From contig NZ_JOGO01000013.1 of NCBI RefSeq assembly GCF_000719475.1, positions 1-64,000 on the forward strand: DNA of 64,000 nt, read 5' to 3'. Below the pieces are notes generated by a model. The model saw nothing but the letters and a program-made list of their open reading frames with translations. It made no database searches and had not been told where the DNA came from. Within the stretch, counting starts at the first letter, position 1. Each line of letters opens with the position of its first letter. Of the stretch, positions 16,957-26,132 are shown one piece after another. The position numbers and the translations under genes were made by a program. Origin of the DNA: Streptomyces sp. NRRL F-5630 (GTDB taxonomy: Bacteria > Actinomycetota > Actinomycetes > Streptomycetales > Streptomycetaceae).

Positions 16957-18822
16957 GTGCCCGCGACCCCTCTCCATGTGCCCGAGCCGAGCCGTACCGA
17001 CCCGGCGCTGATCAGGAACTTCTGCATCATCGCGCACATCGACCACGGCAAGTCCACGCTCGCCGACCGGATGCTCCAGCTGACCGGGGTGGTGGAGCAG
17101 CGGCAGATGCGCGCCCAGTACCTCGACCGCATGGACATCGAGCGGGAGCGCGGCATCACGATCAAGTCGCAGGCCGTGCGGCTGCCCTGGGCCCCCAGCG
17201 AGGGGGAGGGGCAGGGCAGCACCCACATCCTCAACATGATCGACACCCCCGGTCACGTCGACTTCACCTACGAGGTCTCGCGCTCGCTCGCCGCCTGTGA
17301 GGGGACGATCCTCCTCGTCGACGCGGCCCAGGGCATCGAGGCGCAGACCCTCGCCAACCTCTACCTGGCGATGGAGAACGACCTCACGATCATCCCGGTC
17401 CTCAACAAGATCGACCTCCCGGCCGCGCAGCCCGAGAAGTTCTCCGAGGAACTCGCGAACCTCATCGGCTGCCGGCCCGAGGACGTGCTCAAGGTCTCCG
17501 CGAAGACCGGTGTGGGTGTCGAGGCGCTGCTCGACCAGGTCGTCGCGCAGATCCCGGCCCCGGTCGGGGTCAAGGACGCCCCGGCCCGCGCGATGATCTT
17601 CGACTCGGTGTACGACTCGTACCGCGGCGTCGTCACGTACGTGCGTGTCGTGGACGGCCAGCTGAACAAGCGCGAGCGCATCCGCATGATGTCGACCGGC
17701 GCGACCCATGAACTGCTCGAAATCGGTACGAACTCGCCTGAAATGCTCGCCGCGGATGGTCTCGGCGTCGGCGAGGTGGGGTACCTGATCACGGGCGTGA
17801 AGGACGTGCGGCAGTCCAAGGTCGGCGACACGATCACCAGTCAGTCCAAGGGCGCCGAGGAGGCGCTCGGGGGCTACAAGGACCCGAAGCCCATGGTCTT
17901 CTCGGGTCTCTATCCGCTCGACGGCTCGGACTACCCGGAGCTGCGCGACGCTCTCGACAAGCTCCAGCTGAACGACGCCGCGCTCGTCTACGAGCCCGAG
18001 ACCTCCGCCGCGCTCGGCTTCGGCTTCCGCGTGGGCTTCCTCGGGCTGCTCCACCTCGACGTCATCCGTGAGCGGCTTGAGCGCGAATTCGGTCTCGACC
18101 TGATCGCGACCGCGCCCAACGTGGTCTACCGAGTGATCATGGAGGACGGCACCGAGCACACCGTCACCAACCCGAGCGAGTTCCCCGAGGGGAAGATCGA
18201 CGAGGTGTACGAGCCGGTGGTGCGGGCCACGATCCTCGCGCCGAGCGAGTTCATCGGCTCGATCATGGAGCTGTGCCAGGGCCGCCGCGGCGTCCTCCTC
18301 GGCATGGACTACCTCTCCGAGGACCGCGTCGAGATCCGCTACACGCTGCCGCTCGCCGAGATCGTCTTCGACTTCTTCGACCAGCTCAAGTCCAAGACGC
18401 GCGGCTACGCCTCGCTCGACTACGAGCCCACGGGCGAGCAGACCGCGCAGCTCGTCAAGGTCGACATCCTCCTGCACGGCGACAAGGTCGACGCCTTCTC
18501 GGCGATCACCCACCGTGACGCCGCGTACGCCTACGGGGTCCGGCTCGTCGCCAAGCTCAGGGAGCTGATCCCGCGCCAGGCCTTCGAGGTCCCGGTGCAG
18601 GCCGCGATCGGCTCCCGGGTCATCGCCCGCGAGACGATCCGCGCCATCCGCAAGGATGTCCTCGCCAAGTGCTACGGCGGCGACATCTCCCGCAAGCGGA
18701 AGCTCCTGGAGAAGCAGAAGGAGGGGAAGAAGCGCATGAAGATGGTGGGGTCCGTGGAGGTTCCGCAGGAAGCCTTCATCGCCGTCCTCTCCAGCGACGA
18801 GCCCAGCGGCAAGAAGAAGTAG
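16957..18822 (+). CDS. lepA: Elongation factor 4 (LepA)
   Basis: A ribosome-dependent GTPase that acts on stalled or mis-translocated ribosomes and affects 30S maturation. At 621 residues it carries the G motifs [15 protein letters not shown] (G1), RGITIKSQ (G2), [12 protein letters not shown] (G3) and NKIDLP (G4), followed by EF-G-like domains II, III and V and the LepA-specific C-terminal domain with [34 protein letters not shown], which contacts tRNA in the P site. The start is GTG 16957, with AGGA six bases upstream. It is divergent from rpsT and about 660 bases from the acyl-CoA synthetase. Confidence 0.97.
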   Translation: MPATPLHVPEPSRTDPALIRNFCIIAHIDHGKSTLADRMLQLTGVVEQRQMRAQYLDRMDIERERGITIKSQAVRLPWAPSEGEGQGSTHILNMIDTPGHVDFTYEVSRSLAACEGTILLVDAAQGIEAQTLANLYLAMENDLTIIPVLNKIDLPAAQPEKFSEELANLIGCRPEDVLKVSAKTGVGVEALLDQVVAQIPAPVGVKDAPARAMIFDSVYDSYRGVVTYVRVVDGQLNKRERIRMMSTGATHELLEIGTNSPEMLAADGLGVGEVGYLITGVKDVRQSKVGDTITSQSKGAEEALGGYKDPKPMVFSGLYPLDGSDYPELRDALDKLQLNDAALVYEPETSAALGFGFRVGFLGLLHLDVIRERLEREFGLDLIATAPNVVYRVIMEDGTEHTVTNPSEFPEGKIDEVYEPVVRATILAPSEFIGSIMELCQGRRGVLLGMDYLSEDRVEIRYTLPLAEIVFDFFDQLKSKTRGYASLDYEPTGEQTAQLVKVDILLHGDKVDAFSAITHRDAAYAYGVRLVAKLRELIPRQAFEVPVQAAIGSRVIARETIRAIRKDVLAKCYGGDISRKRKLLEKQKEGKKRMKMVGSVEVPQEAFIAVLSSDEPSGKKK

Positions 18823-18874
18823 CCGCGAGCGCCCGCCCTCCGGCGGGACGGTCGCCGAACCGGTTCCGGCCCGA

Positions 18875-18909
18875 CGGGCCCCGCACGCCTTGTGGCGCGG
18901 GGCCCGTTG
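18875..18909 (+). terminator. Terminator of lepA
   Basis: CGGGCCCCGC (18875-18884) and GCGGGGCCCG (18897-18906) are perfect arms around a 12-base loop, followed by TTG. It begins 53 bases after the lepA stop. Confidence 0.8.
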
Positions 18910-19040
18910 TCGTACGGGGGTGCCTGTGAGCCGTGCGGAGCCGCCCTCCGGCGCGCGAGGCGAGCAGCCCTGCGGTGCGTGCTGGGGCTGCCCCGGCCTG
19001 GGAGGGGCAGCCCTCTCCGGCCCGTGCGGGGTGCCGGTGG

Positions 19041-19103
19041 GCTCCTCCGGCCCGTACGACGGCTCCTCCGGTCCGTACGAGGCCTCCTCCGCCCCGTACG
19101 AGG
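19041..19103. repeat. 21-base tandem repeat, three copies
   Basis: GCTCCTCCGGCCCGTACGACG and two near copies follow one another without gaps. In one + frame this reads GSSGPYD GSSGPYE ASSAPYE, but that frame (18890-19318) has no start signal or family resemblance, so I treat it as noncoding. The interval 18910-19478 contains no gene I can support; its last 100 bases are relatively AT-rich and probably carry the promoter of the acyl-CoA synthetase. Confidence 0.6.
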
Positions 19104-19382
19104 GCTTCCCTCCGCCCGCGCTGCGGCCTCCTCCGCTCCTCACGGCGCCCCCCTCCAGCCCGTCCCGCGCCCCCCTCGCGCGCCCCGTCCTGTGCTGCCG
19201 CGCCCCAATGCGCCCTCGCCCGCCGTGCGCCGGAAGCCCGGTACCTGGCCACCGCGCCGGATGCCCCGTACCGAAAGCGGAGCCGGGGCGGAAGGGGTGG
19301 GAGGGGCGGGTGTCGTGAACAGAGCGAGTGTCAGGCCCTTACGCGCAGGCCAGGCTCGTTCTACTCTGATCACCGTCCCTTA

Positions 19383-19400
19383 GTTACTCGCCAGTTAAAC
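19383..19400 (+). promoter_or_regulatory. Candidate operator for acyl-CoA synthetase
   Basis: GTTACTCGCCAGTTAAAC is an imperfect palindrome (GTTACT / AGT-TAAC with one extra base) about 80 bases upstream of the GTG. Such motifs resemble sites of TetR-type fatty-acid regulators in actinobacteria. The resemblance is from memory and the assignment is tentative. Confidence 0.3.
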
Positions 19401-19478
19401 AACGCGCAGGAACGCTCAGTACACGTCTCGAACCATTCACTACCAGTCGCACGCAGAGTCGCGGGCCCGGAGGATGTC

Positions 19479-21368
19479 GTGAGCGACACACAGACCATGA
19501 TCGAGAACCGTCCGCCCTCCGTGGCGCACCTCTTCCTGGAGCGGGTCGCCGCGACCCCGGACGCGGAGGCGTACCGCTACCCGGTGCCGCCCGCCTCCGG
19601 CGAGGGGCCGTCGGACTGGGCCTCGCTGACCTGGGCGCAGGCCGCCGAGCGCGTCGAGCGGATCGCGGCCGGTCTCATCGCGCTGGGCATCGAGCCCGAG
19701 CAGCGCGTCGCGCTCGCCGCGGCGACCCGTGTGGAGTGGATTCTCGTCGATCTCGGCATCATGTGCGCGGGCGCGGCGACCACGACCGTCTACCCCTCGA
19801 CGAACACCTCGGAGTCGGCGTTCATCCTCGCCGACTCCGACAGCCGCGTGGTCTTCGCGGAGGACGCGACGCAGCTCGCGAAGGTCCGCGAGAGCCGCGC
19901 CGGGCTCCCGGCGCTGCACCACGTCGTCGTCCTCGACGAGGAGGGTGTCACGGCGGACGCCGCGGACCCGGACGGCTGGCTGCTCACCCTCGCCGACCTG
20001 GAGAAGCGCGGCCAGGAGCACCTTGCCTCGCACCCGGAGGCGATCAAAGAGCGCGTCGAGGCGATCACGAGGGATCAGCTCGCGACGCTGATCTACACCT
20101 CGGGCACGACAGGCCGCCCCAAGGGTGTGCGCCTGCCGCACGAGTGCTGGTCCTACATGGCCAAGGCGATCAAGGCGACGGGGATGATCGTGGAGGAGGA
20201 CGTCCAGTACCTGTGGCTGCCGCTCGCGCACGTCTTCGGCAAGGTGCTCACCTCCGGGCACATCGAGGTCGGTCACGTCACGGCCGTCGACGGCCGCGTG
20301 GACCAGATCATCCTGAACCTGCCCGTCGTCCGGCCCACCTACATGGCCGCCGTACCGCGCATCTTCGAGAAGGTCTACAACGGCGTCGCGGCGAAGGCGC
20401 GCGAGGGCGGCGAAGCCAAGTACAAGATCTTCCAGTGGGCCGCCGAGGTCGCCCGCGAGTACGCGAAGACCTCGCAGGACAACTTCCGCCGCACCGGGAC
20501 AGCGACCGTCCCCTTCGGCCTGCGCGCGAAGCACGCCGTCGCCGACCGGCTCGTCTACGGCAAGATCCGCGAGGCGATGGGCGGCAGGCTGCGCGCCGCG
20601 ATCTCCGGCTCCGCCGCGCTCGCCCCCGAGATCGGCTTCTTCTTCGCCGGGGCCGGGGTGCACATCCTGGAGGGGTACGGGCTCACGGAGTCGAGCGCGG
20701 CCTCGTTCGTGAACCCGGGCGAGGCCTACCGCACCGGCACGGTCGGCAAGCCGCTGCCTGGCACGGAGGTGCGGATCGCGGAGGACGGCGAGATCCTGCT
20801 GCGCGGCCCCGGCATCATGGCCGGCTACCACGGGCTGCCCGAGAAGACCGCCGAGGTGCTGGAGCCCGACGGCTGGTTCCACACGGGCGACATCGGAGAG
20901 CTGTCCGTCGACGGCTACCTGCGGATCACCGACCGCAAGAAGGACCTCATCAAGACCTCCGGCGGCAAGTACATCGCCCCGGCCGAGGTCGAGGGCCGGT
21001 TCAAGGCGATCTGTCCTTACGTGTCGAACATCCTCGTCCACGGCGGCGACCGGAACTTCTGCTCCGCCCTCATCTCGCTCGACGAGGACGCGCTGCTCGC
21101 CTGGGCGAAGGACAACGGGCTCGGCGACAAGCCGTACGCGGAGATCGTGGCCGACGCGAAGACCGTCGAGATGGTGGACGGGTACGTGCGGGAGCTGAAC
21201 GAGGGGCTCCAGCGGTGGGAGACCGTGAAGAAGTTCCGGCTGCTGCCGAGGGACCTCGACATCGAGCACGGGGAGCTGACGCCGAGCCTCAAGATCAAGC
21301 GGCCGGTGGTGGAGCGGGAGTACGGGTACCTGCTGGACGAGATGTACGCGGGAACGCGGGAGGCGTGA
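19479..21368 (+). CDS. Long-chain acyl-CoA synthetase (AMP-binding)
   Basis: Activates fatty acids to acyl-CoA through an acyl-adenylate. This 629-residue protein resembles FadD15-type enzymes. The AMP-binding signature YTSGTTGRPKGV is at about 206-217, followed by LPLAHVFGKV, the SGSAALAPEIGFFF region, the EGYGLTESSA motif, GWFHTGDIGELSVDGYLRITDRKKDLIKTSGGKYIAP and the C-terminal Lys-containing LTPSLKIKRP segment, so all the catalytic parts are present. I placed the start at GTG 19479 (VSDTQTMIENRPPSV) with GGAGGATG just upstream; the frame is open far upstream through low-complexity sequence. A strong terminator follows, so it is probably monocistronic. Confidence 0.93.
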   Translation: MSDTQTMIENRPPSVAHLFLERVAATPDAEAYRYPVPPASGEGPSDWASLTWAQAAERVERIAAGLIALGIEPEQRVALAAATRVEWILVDLGIMCAGAATTTVYPSTNTSESAFILADSDSRVVFAEDATQLAKVRESRAGLPALHHVVVLDEEGVTADAADPDGWLLTLADLEKRGQEHLASHPEAIKERVEAITRDQLATLIYTSGTTGRPKGVRLPHECWSYMAKAIKATGMIVEEDVQYLWLPLAHVFGKVLTSGHIEVGHVTAVDGRVDQIILNLPVVRPTYMAAVPRIFEKVYNGVAAKAREGGEAKYKIFQWAAEVAREYAKTSQDNFRRTGTATVPFGLRAKHAVADRLVYGKIREAMGGRLRAAISGSAALAPEIGFFFAGAGVHILEGYGLTESSAASFVNPGEAYRTGTVGKPLPGTEVRIAEDGEILLRGPGIMAGYHGLPEKTAEVLEPDGWFHTGDIGELSVDGYLRITDRKKDLIKTSGGKYIAPAEVEGRFKAICPYVSNILVHGGDRNFCSALISLDEDALLAWAKDNGLGDKPYAEIVADAKTVEMVDGYVRELNEGLQRWETVKKFRLLPRDLDIEHGELTPSLKIKRPVVEREYGYLLDEMYAGTREA

Positions 21369-21441
21369 GTCGCGGGGTGTGGGTGGGGCGCGGGGTGGCA
21401 GGCAGGGGCGCGTCCCCTCCGTGACGAAGCTCCTGTTCCGG

Positions 21442-21482
21442 GCGGAGCTGTCCGGTTTCCGCCGGTAACCGGACAGCTCCGC
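21442..21482 (+). terminator. Terminator of the acyl-CoA synthetase gene
   Basis: A 16-base perfect stem: GCGGAGCTGTCCGGTT (21442-21457) with AACCGGACAGCTCCGC (21467-21482) around a 9-base loop. It starts 74 bases after the stop codon. No T tract. Confidence 0.8.
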
Positions 21483-21577
21483 TCCGCGCTTCCTCACCCC
21501 CGGAGGGGCCGGTGATGCGGCCGGCCGGATTTGCCCGTGGGCGTGCATCGCGCATCCGTTCGCTGCATGATCGTCGT

Positions 21578-21796
21578 ATGAACTCCTCCTCCGCGCCTGT
21601 CGTCGTCCATCCTCCCGGGAGCGATGGGGGGCGGCGCGTGCAGGTGGACGGGGAGGTCCTGGGAGTGGCGTACGGGGTCGCGGATCTCGTGGAGTTCCTG
21701 CGGCGGGCGGGGCTGGAGGACGCCGAAGGGGCCGTCGCCGCCGACAAGGGGTTCATCGAGTGGCGGGGCGAGGGGCCCGGGGAGTGGATCGCCTGA
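21578..21796 (+). CDS. Small hypothetical protein
   Basis: A 72-residue protein, MNSSSAPVVVHPPGSDGG at the start, then RVQVDGEVLGVAYGVADLVEFLRRAGL and a short acidic end WRGEGPGEWIA. The predicted pattern is two strands plus one helix. I placed the start at ATG 21578; an in-frame ATG at 21512 would add 22 Arg-rich residues with no family look. The ribosome binding site is weak. It precedes hemW on the same strand with a 130-base gap. I know similar short Streptomyces proteins at this position but no function. Confidence 0.6.
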   Translation: MNSSSAPVVVHPPGSDGGRRVQVDGEVLGVAYGVADLVEFLRRAGLEDAEGAVAADKGFIEWRGEGPGEWIA

Positions 21797-21926
21797 GGCG
21801 CGTCCGCAGAGGACTTCGCGGCCCTAGGGGCTGTCTTCAATCTCGCCTCGTCGCCCGCAGGGCGGCCGCGCGGCGTCCGGTGCGTGCTCTCGGCGTGCCG
21901 GCCGGAATCCGTCGTACTGGGCGTAC

Positions 21927-23156
21927 TTGTCCGCACTTCCCGACGGTGAGCCCGTGCCCGAGAACGGGGCGCTTCCGGCGCAGGCCCTGGACGGGGCCGC
22001 CGCGCGCCCGCTCGGCTTCTACCTGCACGTGCCCTACTGCGCCAGCCGCTGCGGGTACTGCGACTTCAACACCTACACGGCGAACGAGCTGCGCGGTACG
22101 GGAGGCGTGCTCGCCTCCCGCGACAACTACGCCGACACCCTCGCCCAGGAGATCCGCCTCGCACGCGAGGTGCTCGGCGAGGACCCGCGTCCGGCCCGTA
22201 CGGTCTTCTTCGGCGGCGGTACGCCCACGCTGCTGCCCGCCGCCGACCTCGTACGGATGCTCGCCGCCGTACGGGACGAGTTCGGCCTCGCGCCCGACGC
22301 CGAGGTGACGACCGAGGCGAACCCAGAGTCCGTCGACCCCGCCTATCTCGCGACCCTCCGCGAGGGCGGCTTCAACCGGATCTCCTTCGGTATGCAGAGC
22401 GCGCGCCCGCACGTCCTGCGCGTCCTCGACCGCAACCACACCCCCGGCCGCCCCGAGGCCTGTGTCGCCGAGGCGCGCGCGGCCGGATTCGAGCACGTCA
22501 ACCTCGACCTCATCTACGGCACCCCCGGCGAGAGCGACGCGGACTGGCGCGCCTCGCTCGAAGCGGCGATCGGCGCGGGGCCCGACCACGTCTCCGCGTA
22601 CGCCCTCATCGTCGAGGAGGGCACGGGCCTCGCCCGCCGCATCCGGCGCGGCGAGATCCCCATGACCGACGACGACGAGCACGCCGACCGGTACCTCATC
22701 GCCGAGGAACTCCTCGCGAAGGCCGGTTTCAGCTGGTACGAGGTCTCCAACTGGGCGACCAGCGAGCCCGCGCGCTGCCTGCACAACGAGCTGTACTGGC
22801 GCGGCGCCGACTGGTGGGGCGCGGGACCGGGGGCGCACAGCCACGTCGGTGGCGTCCGCTGGTGGAACGTGAAGCACCCCGGCGCCTACGCCGCCGCGCT
22901 CGCCGAGGGCCGTTCCCCGGGCGCGGGGCGCGAGCTCCTCGGCGAGGAGGACCGCCGCGTCGAGCGCGTCCTCCTGGAGCTGCGACTGCGCGAGGGCTGC
23001 CCCCTCGACCTCCTCCTCCCGGCGGGTCGCGCGGCGGCGGCACGCCATCTCGACGACGGGCTCCTCGACCCCGAGGCGTACGGCAAGGGGGCGGCCGTCC
23101 TCACGCTGCGAGGGCGGCTGCTCGCCGACGCGGTGGTACGGGACCTCGTGGACTGA
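21927..23156 (+). CDS. hemW: Radical SAM haem chaperone HemW
   Basis: HemW is a radical-SAM protein related to HemN. It carries haem for insertion into respiratory enzymes and does not oxidise coproporphyrinogen. The 409-residue product has the cluster motif CASRCGYC with C38, C42 and C45 following PLGFYLHVPY, then GGGTPTLLP, TTEANPESV, RISFGMQS, NLDLIYGTPGE and SAYALIVEEGTGLARRIRRGEI, the typical series. It lacks the extra N-terminal region of true HemN, which supports HemW. The start is TTG 21927; in-frame GTG codons occur soon after, so the first residues are uncertain. Convergent with the HAD gene, 22 bases between stops. Confidence 0.92.
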   Translation: MSALPDGEPVPENGALPAQALDGAAARPLGFYLHVPYCASRCGYCDFNTYTANELRGTGGVLASRDNYADTLAQEIRLAREVLGEDPRPARTVFFGGGTPTLLPAADLVRMLAAVRDEFGLAPDAEVTTEANPESVDPAYLATLREGGFNRISFGMQSARPHVLRVLDRNHTPGRPEACVAEARAAGFEHVNLDLIYGTPGESDADWRASLEAAIGAGPDHVSAYALIVEEGTGLARRIRRGEIPMTDDDEHADRYLIAEELLAKAGFSWYEVSNWATSEPARCLHNELYWRGADWWGAGPGAHSHVGGVRWWNVKHPGAYAAALAEGRSPGAGRELLGEEDRRVERVLLELRLREGCPLDLLLPAGRAAAARHLDDGLLDPEAYGKGAAVLTLRGRLLADAVVRDLVD

Positions 23157-23178
23157 CCCCCGCCCGAGGCCGACCGGC

Positions 23179-23793
23179 TCAGCTTCCGGTGTACAAGTGT
23201 GCGCGTATGCGTGCGAAGGTTTCCGCGTTGCCTGAGGTGCCGGTGAACAAGTGTGCACTCATTCCTGCCGCCTTCGCCGCCGCGATGTTCGCCGCGACGT
23301 CGTCGACGAAGAGGCAGTCCCGGGCCCGTACGCCCAGCGCCTCGCACACGGCCGCGTAGGCGCGCGGGTCGGGCTTGGCGAGCCCGGTCTCGTGAGAGTA
23401 CGAGAGGTGCTCAACGAGCGTGTCGAAGCCGTAGTGCGCCGCCTCGCGCTCGCGCGCGCCGACGAAGCTGTTGCTCAGGATGCCGAGGCGGCAGCGACCG
23501 CGCAGGCCCCGGACGAAGCCGATCAGCTCGGTGTTCGGGGTCCCCAGGTACTCCGCCCACAGGTCGCCCATGAAGGCGTCGAGCCCGGCGGTGTCGAGCC
23601 CGAGCCGCACGGCCACCTGCTCCCGCACCGCCCACTCGTCGATCCGCCCGACCGCCCCTGCCTCCCACACGTCCGCCATCCGCGCCTCCACCGCCCCGGG
23701 CGCGAGCCCGAGCCGCTCCTCCCAGCGCGCCACCCACCCCGTCGCGGGCGTGTGCTCAAGGACGCCACCGATGTCGAGCACGAGCGCTTTCAT
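23179..23793 (-). CDS. HAD family hydrolase
   Basis: A 204-residue haloacid-dehalogenase-type phosphatase of unknown substrate. The nucleophile motif is VLDIGGVLE at the N-terminus, with Asp 6; the second Asp of the usual DxD is Gly, as in YihX and the soluble epoxide hydrolase N-domain group. A four-helix cap follows. Motif II is GILSNSF, motif III is the Lys in ETGLAKPDPRAYAAV, and motif IV is CLFVDDVAANIAAAKAAGM. All but the variant second Asp fit an active enzyme. ATG 23793 is the first start and fits the family. The next gene on this strand is the DUF3097 gene, 293 bases upstream. Confidence 0.9.
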   Translation of the reverse strand: MKALVLDIGGVLEHTPATGWVARWEERLGLAPGAVEARMADVWEAGAVGRIDEWAVREQVAVRLGLDTAGLDAFMGDLWAEYLGTPNTELIGFVRGLRGRCRLGILSNSFVGAREREAAHYGFDTLVEHLSYSHETGLAKPDPRAYAAVCEALGVRARDCLFVDDVAANIAAAKAAGMSAHLFTGTSGNAETFARIRAHLYTGS

Positions 23794-23910
23794 GCGTGTG
23801 TTCCTCCCTCTCGCCGGAGCGACTGCCCGCCCCCTCGTGGCAGCAGACTGGGGTCTGCCCCGGGGGAAAGATCAAGGCCGGGAGGAACTTTCTTCCTGCG
23901 AGCGGGTGCC

Positions 23911-23971
23911 GATCACGAGTCCGTGGGGGCTGATCACGAGGTCCGAGGGGGCCTCGGCCACGAGGTCCGGT
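23911..23971. repeat. Short direct repeats
   Basis: GATCACGAG-TCCGTGGGGGCT and GATCACGAGGTCCGAGGGGGC lie in tandem, followed by a third partial copy GGCCACGAGGTCCGG. The interval between the HAD and DUF3097 genes (294 bases) holds nothing else except a small GCAGAC/GTCTGC hairpin at 23843-23858. Confidence 0.5.
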
Positions 23972-24086
23972 TTGCCGAGGAGCCCGGGCGGGCCGTGGCG
24001 CTCGCCCGGACACGGGACGTGGGGACTGGGGCAGGAGGCCGGGACCCGGTCACCCCGCACGAGCGCGCCGACGGCCTGAGAAGCGG

Positions 24087-24911
24087 TCAGGTCTGCTCAG
24101 GGGCCGTCACGAAGTCGATCAGTTCTTCCACGCGGCCGAGCAGTTCCGGTTCCAAGTCCTTGTACGAGTGGACACGGGAGAGGATGTGCTGCCAGGCCGC
24201 GCCCGTGTTCTCCGGCCAGCCGAGGGCGCGGCAGATGCCCGTCTTCCAGTCCTGCCCGCGCGGGACGCGGGGCCAGGCGGCGATGCCGACGGAGGACGGT
24301 TTCACCGCTTCCCAGATGTCGATGTACGGGTGCCCCACGACCAAGGCGTGCGGGCTCGCGACCTCCGCCGCGATCCGCGCCTCCTTCGAACCCGGCACGA
24401 GGTGGTCCACCAGGACACCGAGCCGCGCGTCGGGACCCGGCGCGAACTCCTCGACGATCGCCGGGAGATCGTCGACGCCCTCCAGGTACTCGACTACAAC
24501 CCCTTCGATCCGCAGGTCGTCGCCCCACACCCGTTCCACGAGCTCCGCGTCGTGCCGCCCCTCCACGTAGATCCGTCCGCCTCGCGCCACGCGCGCCCGC
24601 GCGCCGGGGACCGCGAGGGAACCGGAGGCGGTCCGCGAGGGGGCCGCCGGAGGCGCGGCGGTGGGCCGCACGAGCGTGACGGCGCGGCCCTCCAGGAGGA
24701 AGCCGCCCTCCGTGAGCGGGAAGACCCGCGTCTTGCCGAAACGGTCCTCCAGCGACACCACGAGCCCCTGCGCCGACTTCTCCCAGCCGGTCACCGCGCC
24801 GCAGAAGCCGCTTGACACCTCCTCCACGACGAGATCCCGCTCCAGCGGCACCTGGGGGACGGTCCGCCGCTTCTTCCAGGGCGGGGTGAGGTCGGGTGAG
24901 TACGCGCGCAT
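24087..24911 (-). CDS. DUF3097 family protein
   Basis: A 274-residue protein of the actinobacterial DUF3097 family, unknown function. It starts MRAYSPDLTPPWKKRRTVPQVP, a family hallmark; the frame is open 50 codons further upstream without homology. After a beta-rich first third (SGFCGAVTGWEKSAQGLVVSLED) comes a segment I read as TOPRIM-like: IYVEGRHDAELVERV with Glu in VEG, then LGVLVDHLVPGSKEARIAAEV with Asp in the second acidic position, comparable in layout to RNase M5 (VEG(K/R)xD and DPDxPG). The second motif lacks the full DxD. The C-terminus is helical. The gene is alone on its strand between HAD and MBL genes. Confidence 0.85.
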   Translation of the reverse strand: MRAYSPDLTPPWKKRRTVPQVPLERDLVVEEVSSGFCGAVTGWEKSAQGLVVSLEDRFGKTRVFPLTEGGFLLEGRAVTLVRPTAAPPAAPSRTASGSLAVPGARARVARGGRIYVEGRHDAELVERVWGDDLRIEGVVVEYLEGVDDLPAIVEEFAPGPDARLGVLVDHLVPGSKEARIAAEVASPHALVVGHPYIDIWEAVKPSSVGIAAWPRVPRGQDWKTGICRALGWPENTGAAWQHILSRVHSYKDLEPELLGRVEELIDFVTAPEQT

Positions 24912-25115
24912 TCCTAGGACGATAGGAACGTACGGCCGTCCGGGCGACCACGACACGCCGTACGGACCCGGGGTGCCGCGCACGACACGCCGACGCCGGG
25001 CCCTCCCGGCACGCCCATCCCGCCCCGCGCCCGCCCCTGCTCCCGGCACGACGTTCCGCACGGCCGTTCCGCGCCCGACACTCCGCCCCGCGCGCCCGTT
25101 CCGTGCCCGCCCCGC

Positions 25116-25844
25116 TCACGACACGCCGAACCGCCGCGCGAGCGCGTCGCGCTGACGCCGTACGAACGCCGCGTCCACGAGCGCGCCGTGCCCCGGCACG
25201 TACACCGCCTCCTCGCCGCCCAGCGCGAGCAGCCGGTCCAGCGCCTCGGGCCACCGCGCCGGCACCGCGTCGGGCCCCGCCTGCGGCTCGCCCGATTCCT
25301 CCACGAGATCTCCGCAGAAGACCGCGGTCCGCTCGCCCGGCACCACGAGCACCAGGTCATGGCCCGAGTGCCCGGGCCCGACGTTGGCGAGCAGCACGCG
25401 CCGCCCGCCGCCGAGGTCGAGCGCGAACTCGCCGCTCACCGCCTGGTCGGGCCCTCGCAGCAGCGCTGCGGCCTTCCGCGCCTCGACGGCGTCGAGCCCG
25501 TGCAGCACCGCGTCCTCGCGCAGCGCGGCACGGCCGGACTCCGTGCCGAGGAGCGACTCGGCGCCCACCGCCGCGTACACCGGGGCCTCGAAGGCCGGTG
25601 CGCCGAGCACGTGGTCGAAGTGCGGGTGCGTCAGTGCGAGATGCGTCACGTGCGTACCGTCCCCGAGGAGGCGCTCGGCCGCGCGCCGCACCGCCTCGCC
25701 CTGTGCGAGGCTCGCCCCCGGGTCCACGAGGAGCGCCGCGCCCTCGCCCCGTACCAGCCCCGCCGTGCAGTCCCAGCCGGGCAGCCGCAGCCGTGCCACG
25801 CCCGGCGCCGGGTGCTCCCACTCCGGCAGTTCGGTCCACTCCAT
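25116..25844 (-). CDS. MBL fold metallo-hydrolase
   Basis: A 242-residue metallo-beta-lactamase fold protein. The metal motif THPHFDHVLG supplies the HxHxDH ligands; the third His is in NVGPGHSGHDLVLVV, the bridging Asp is in TAVFCGDLVEE and the last His is in AVYVPGHGALVDAA, so the two-metal site is complete. The spacing resembles glyoxalase II-like and related small hydrolases with no C-terminal extension. The substrate cannot be told from sequence. Its ATG at 25844 is divergent from hrcA, 289 bases away. Confidence 0.88.
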   Translation of the reverse strand: MEWTELPEWEHPAPGVARLRLPGWDCTAGLVRGEGAALLVDPGASLAQGEAVRRAAERLLGDGTHVTHLALTHPHFDHVLGAPAFEAPVYAAVGAESLLGTESGRAALREDAVLHGLDAVEARKAAALLRGPDQAVSGEFALDLGGGRRVLLANVGPGHSGHDLVLVVPGERTAVFCGDLVEESGEPQAGPDAVPARWPEALDRLLALGGEEAVYVPGHGALVDAAFVRRQRDALARRFGVS

Positions 25845-26018
25845 CGCGCTCCCCGCTCGTCGGTGGCGGTCCGGCAGCCGCTGCCGCGCACCCGCCCGCT
25901 ACGCCGCGTCCCCACTGTCCCTGCCGACACCCTGCCCCGTTCCGTCCCGCTCACCCCGGTACGGGTACCACGCGCGGGCGGCGGGCCCCGGTGAAGTGCC
26001 ACAAAGCGCTGCCCGGCC

Positions 26019-26049
26019 TTGCCCGGGGCCCACCGTACGGCCGTACACT
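26019..26049 (+). promoter_or_regulatory. Probable hrcA promoter
   Basis: TTGCCC (26019-26024) and TACACT (26044-26049) are separated by 19 bases. The -10-like box lies 13 bases before the CIRCE element, which would place CIRCE just after the transcription start, the usual geometry. Confidence 0.45.
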
Positions 26050-26062
26050 GGCCGGGGAAGTT

Positions 26063-26089
26063 CTGGCACTCAGACAGGGCGAGTGCCAG
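26063..26089 (+). promoter_or_regulatory. CIRCE heat-shock operator
   Basis: CTGGCACTC-N9-GAGTGCCAG is a perfect 9-base inverted repeat with the exact nine-base spacer of CIRCE; the classical consensus arm is TTAGCACTC. It sits 44 bases before the hrcA start. HrcA binds CIRCE and represses; GroEL assists its folding, so heat shock relieves repression. Autoregulation of hrcA-dnaJ is the expected outcome. Confidence 0.93.
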
Positions 26090-26132
26090 GCCCGGACCGG
26101 AGGCTCCGGCCGGGGGCCAGGGAGGTGGCGGC

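Noticed and set aside
18890..19318. Frame with GSSGPYD repeats
   Set aside because: It arises from a 21-base tandem repeat; no start signal, and the rest is Pro/Arg-rich low complexity.
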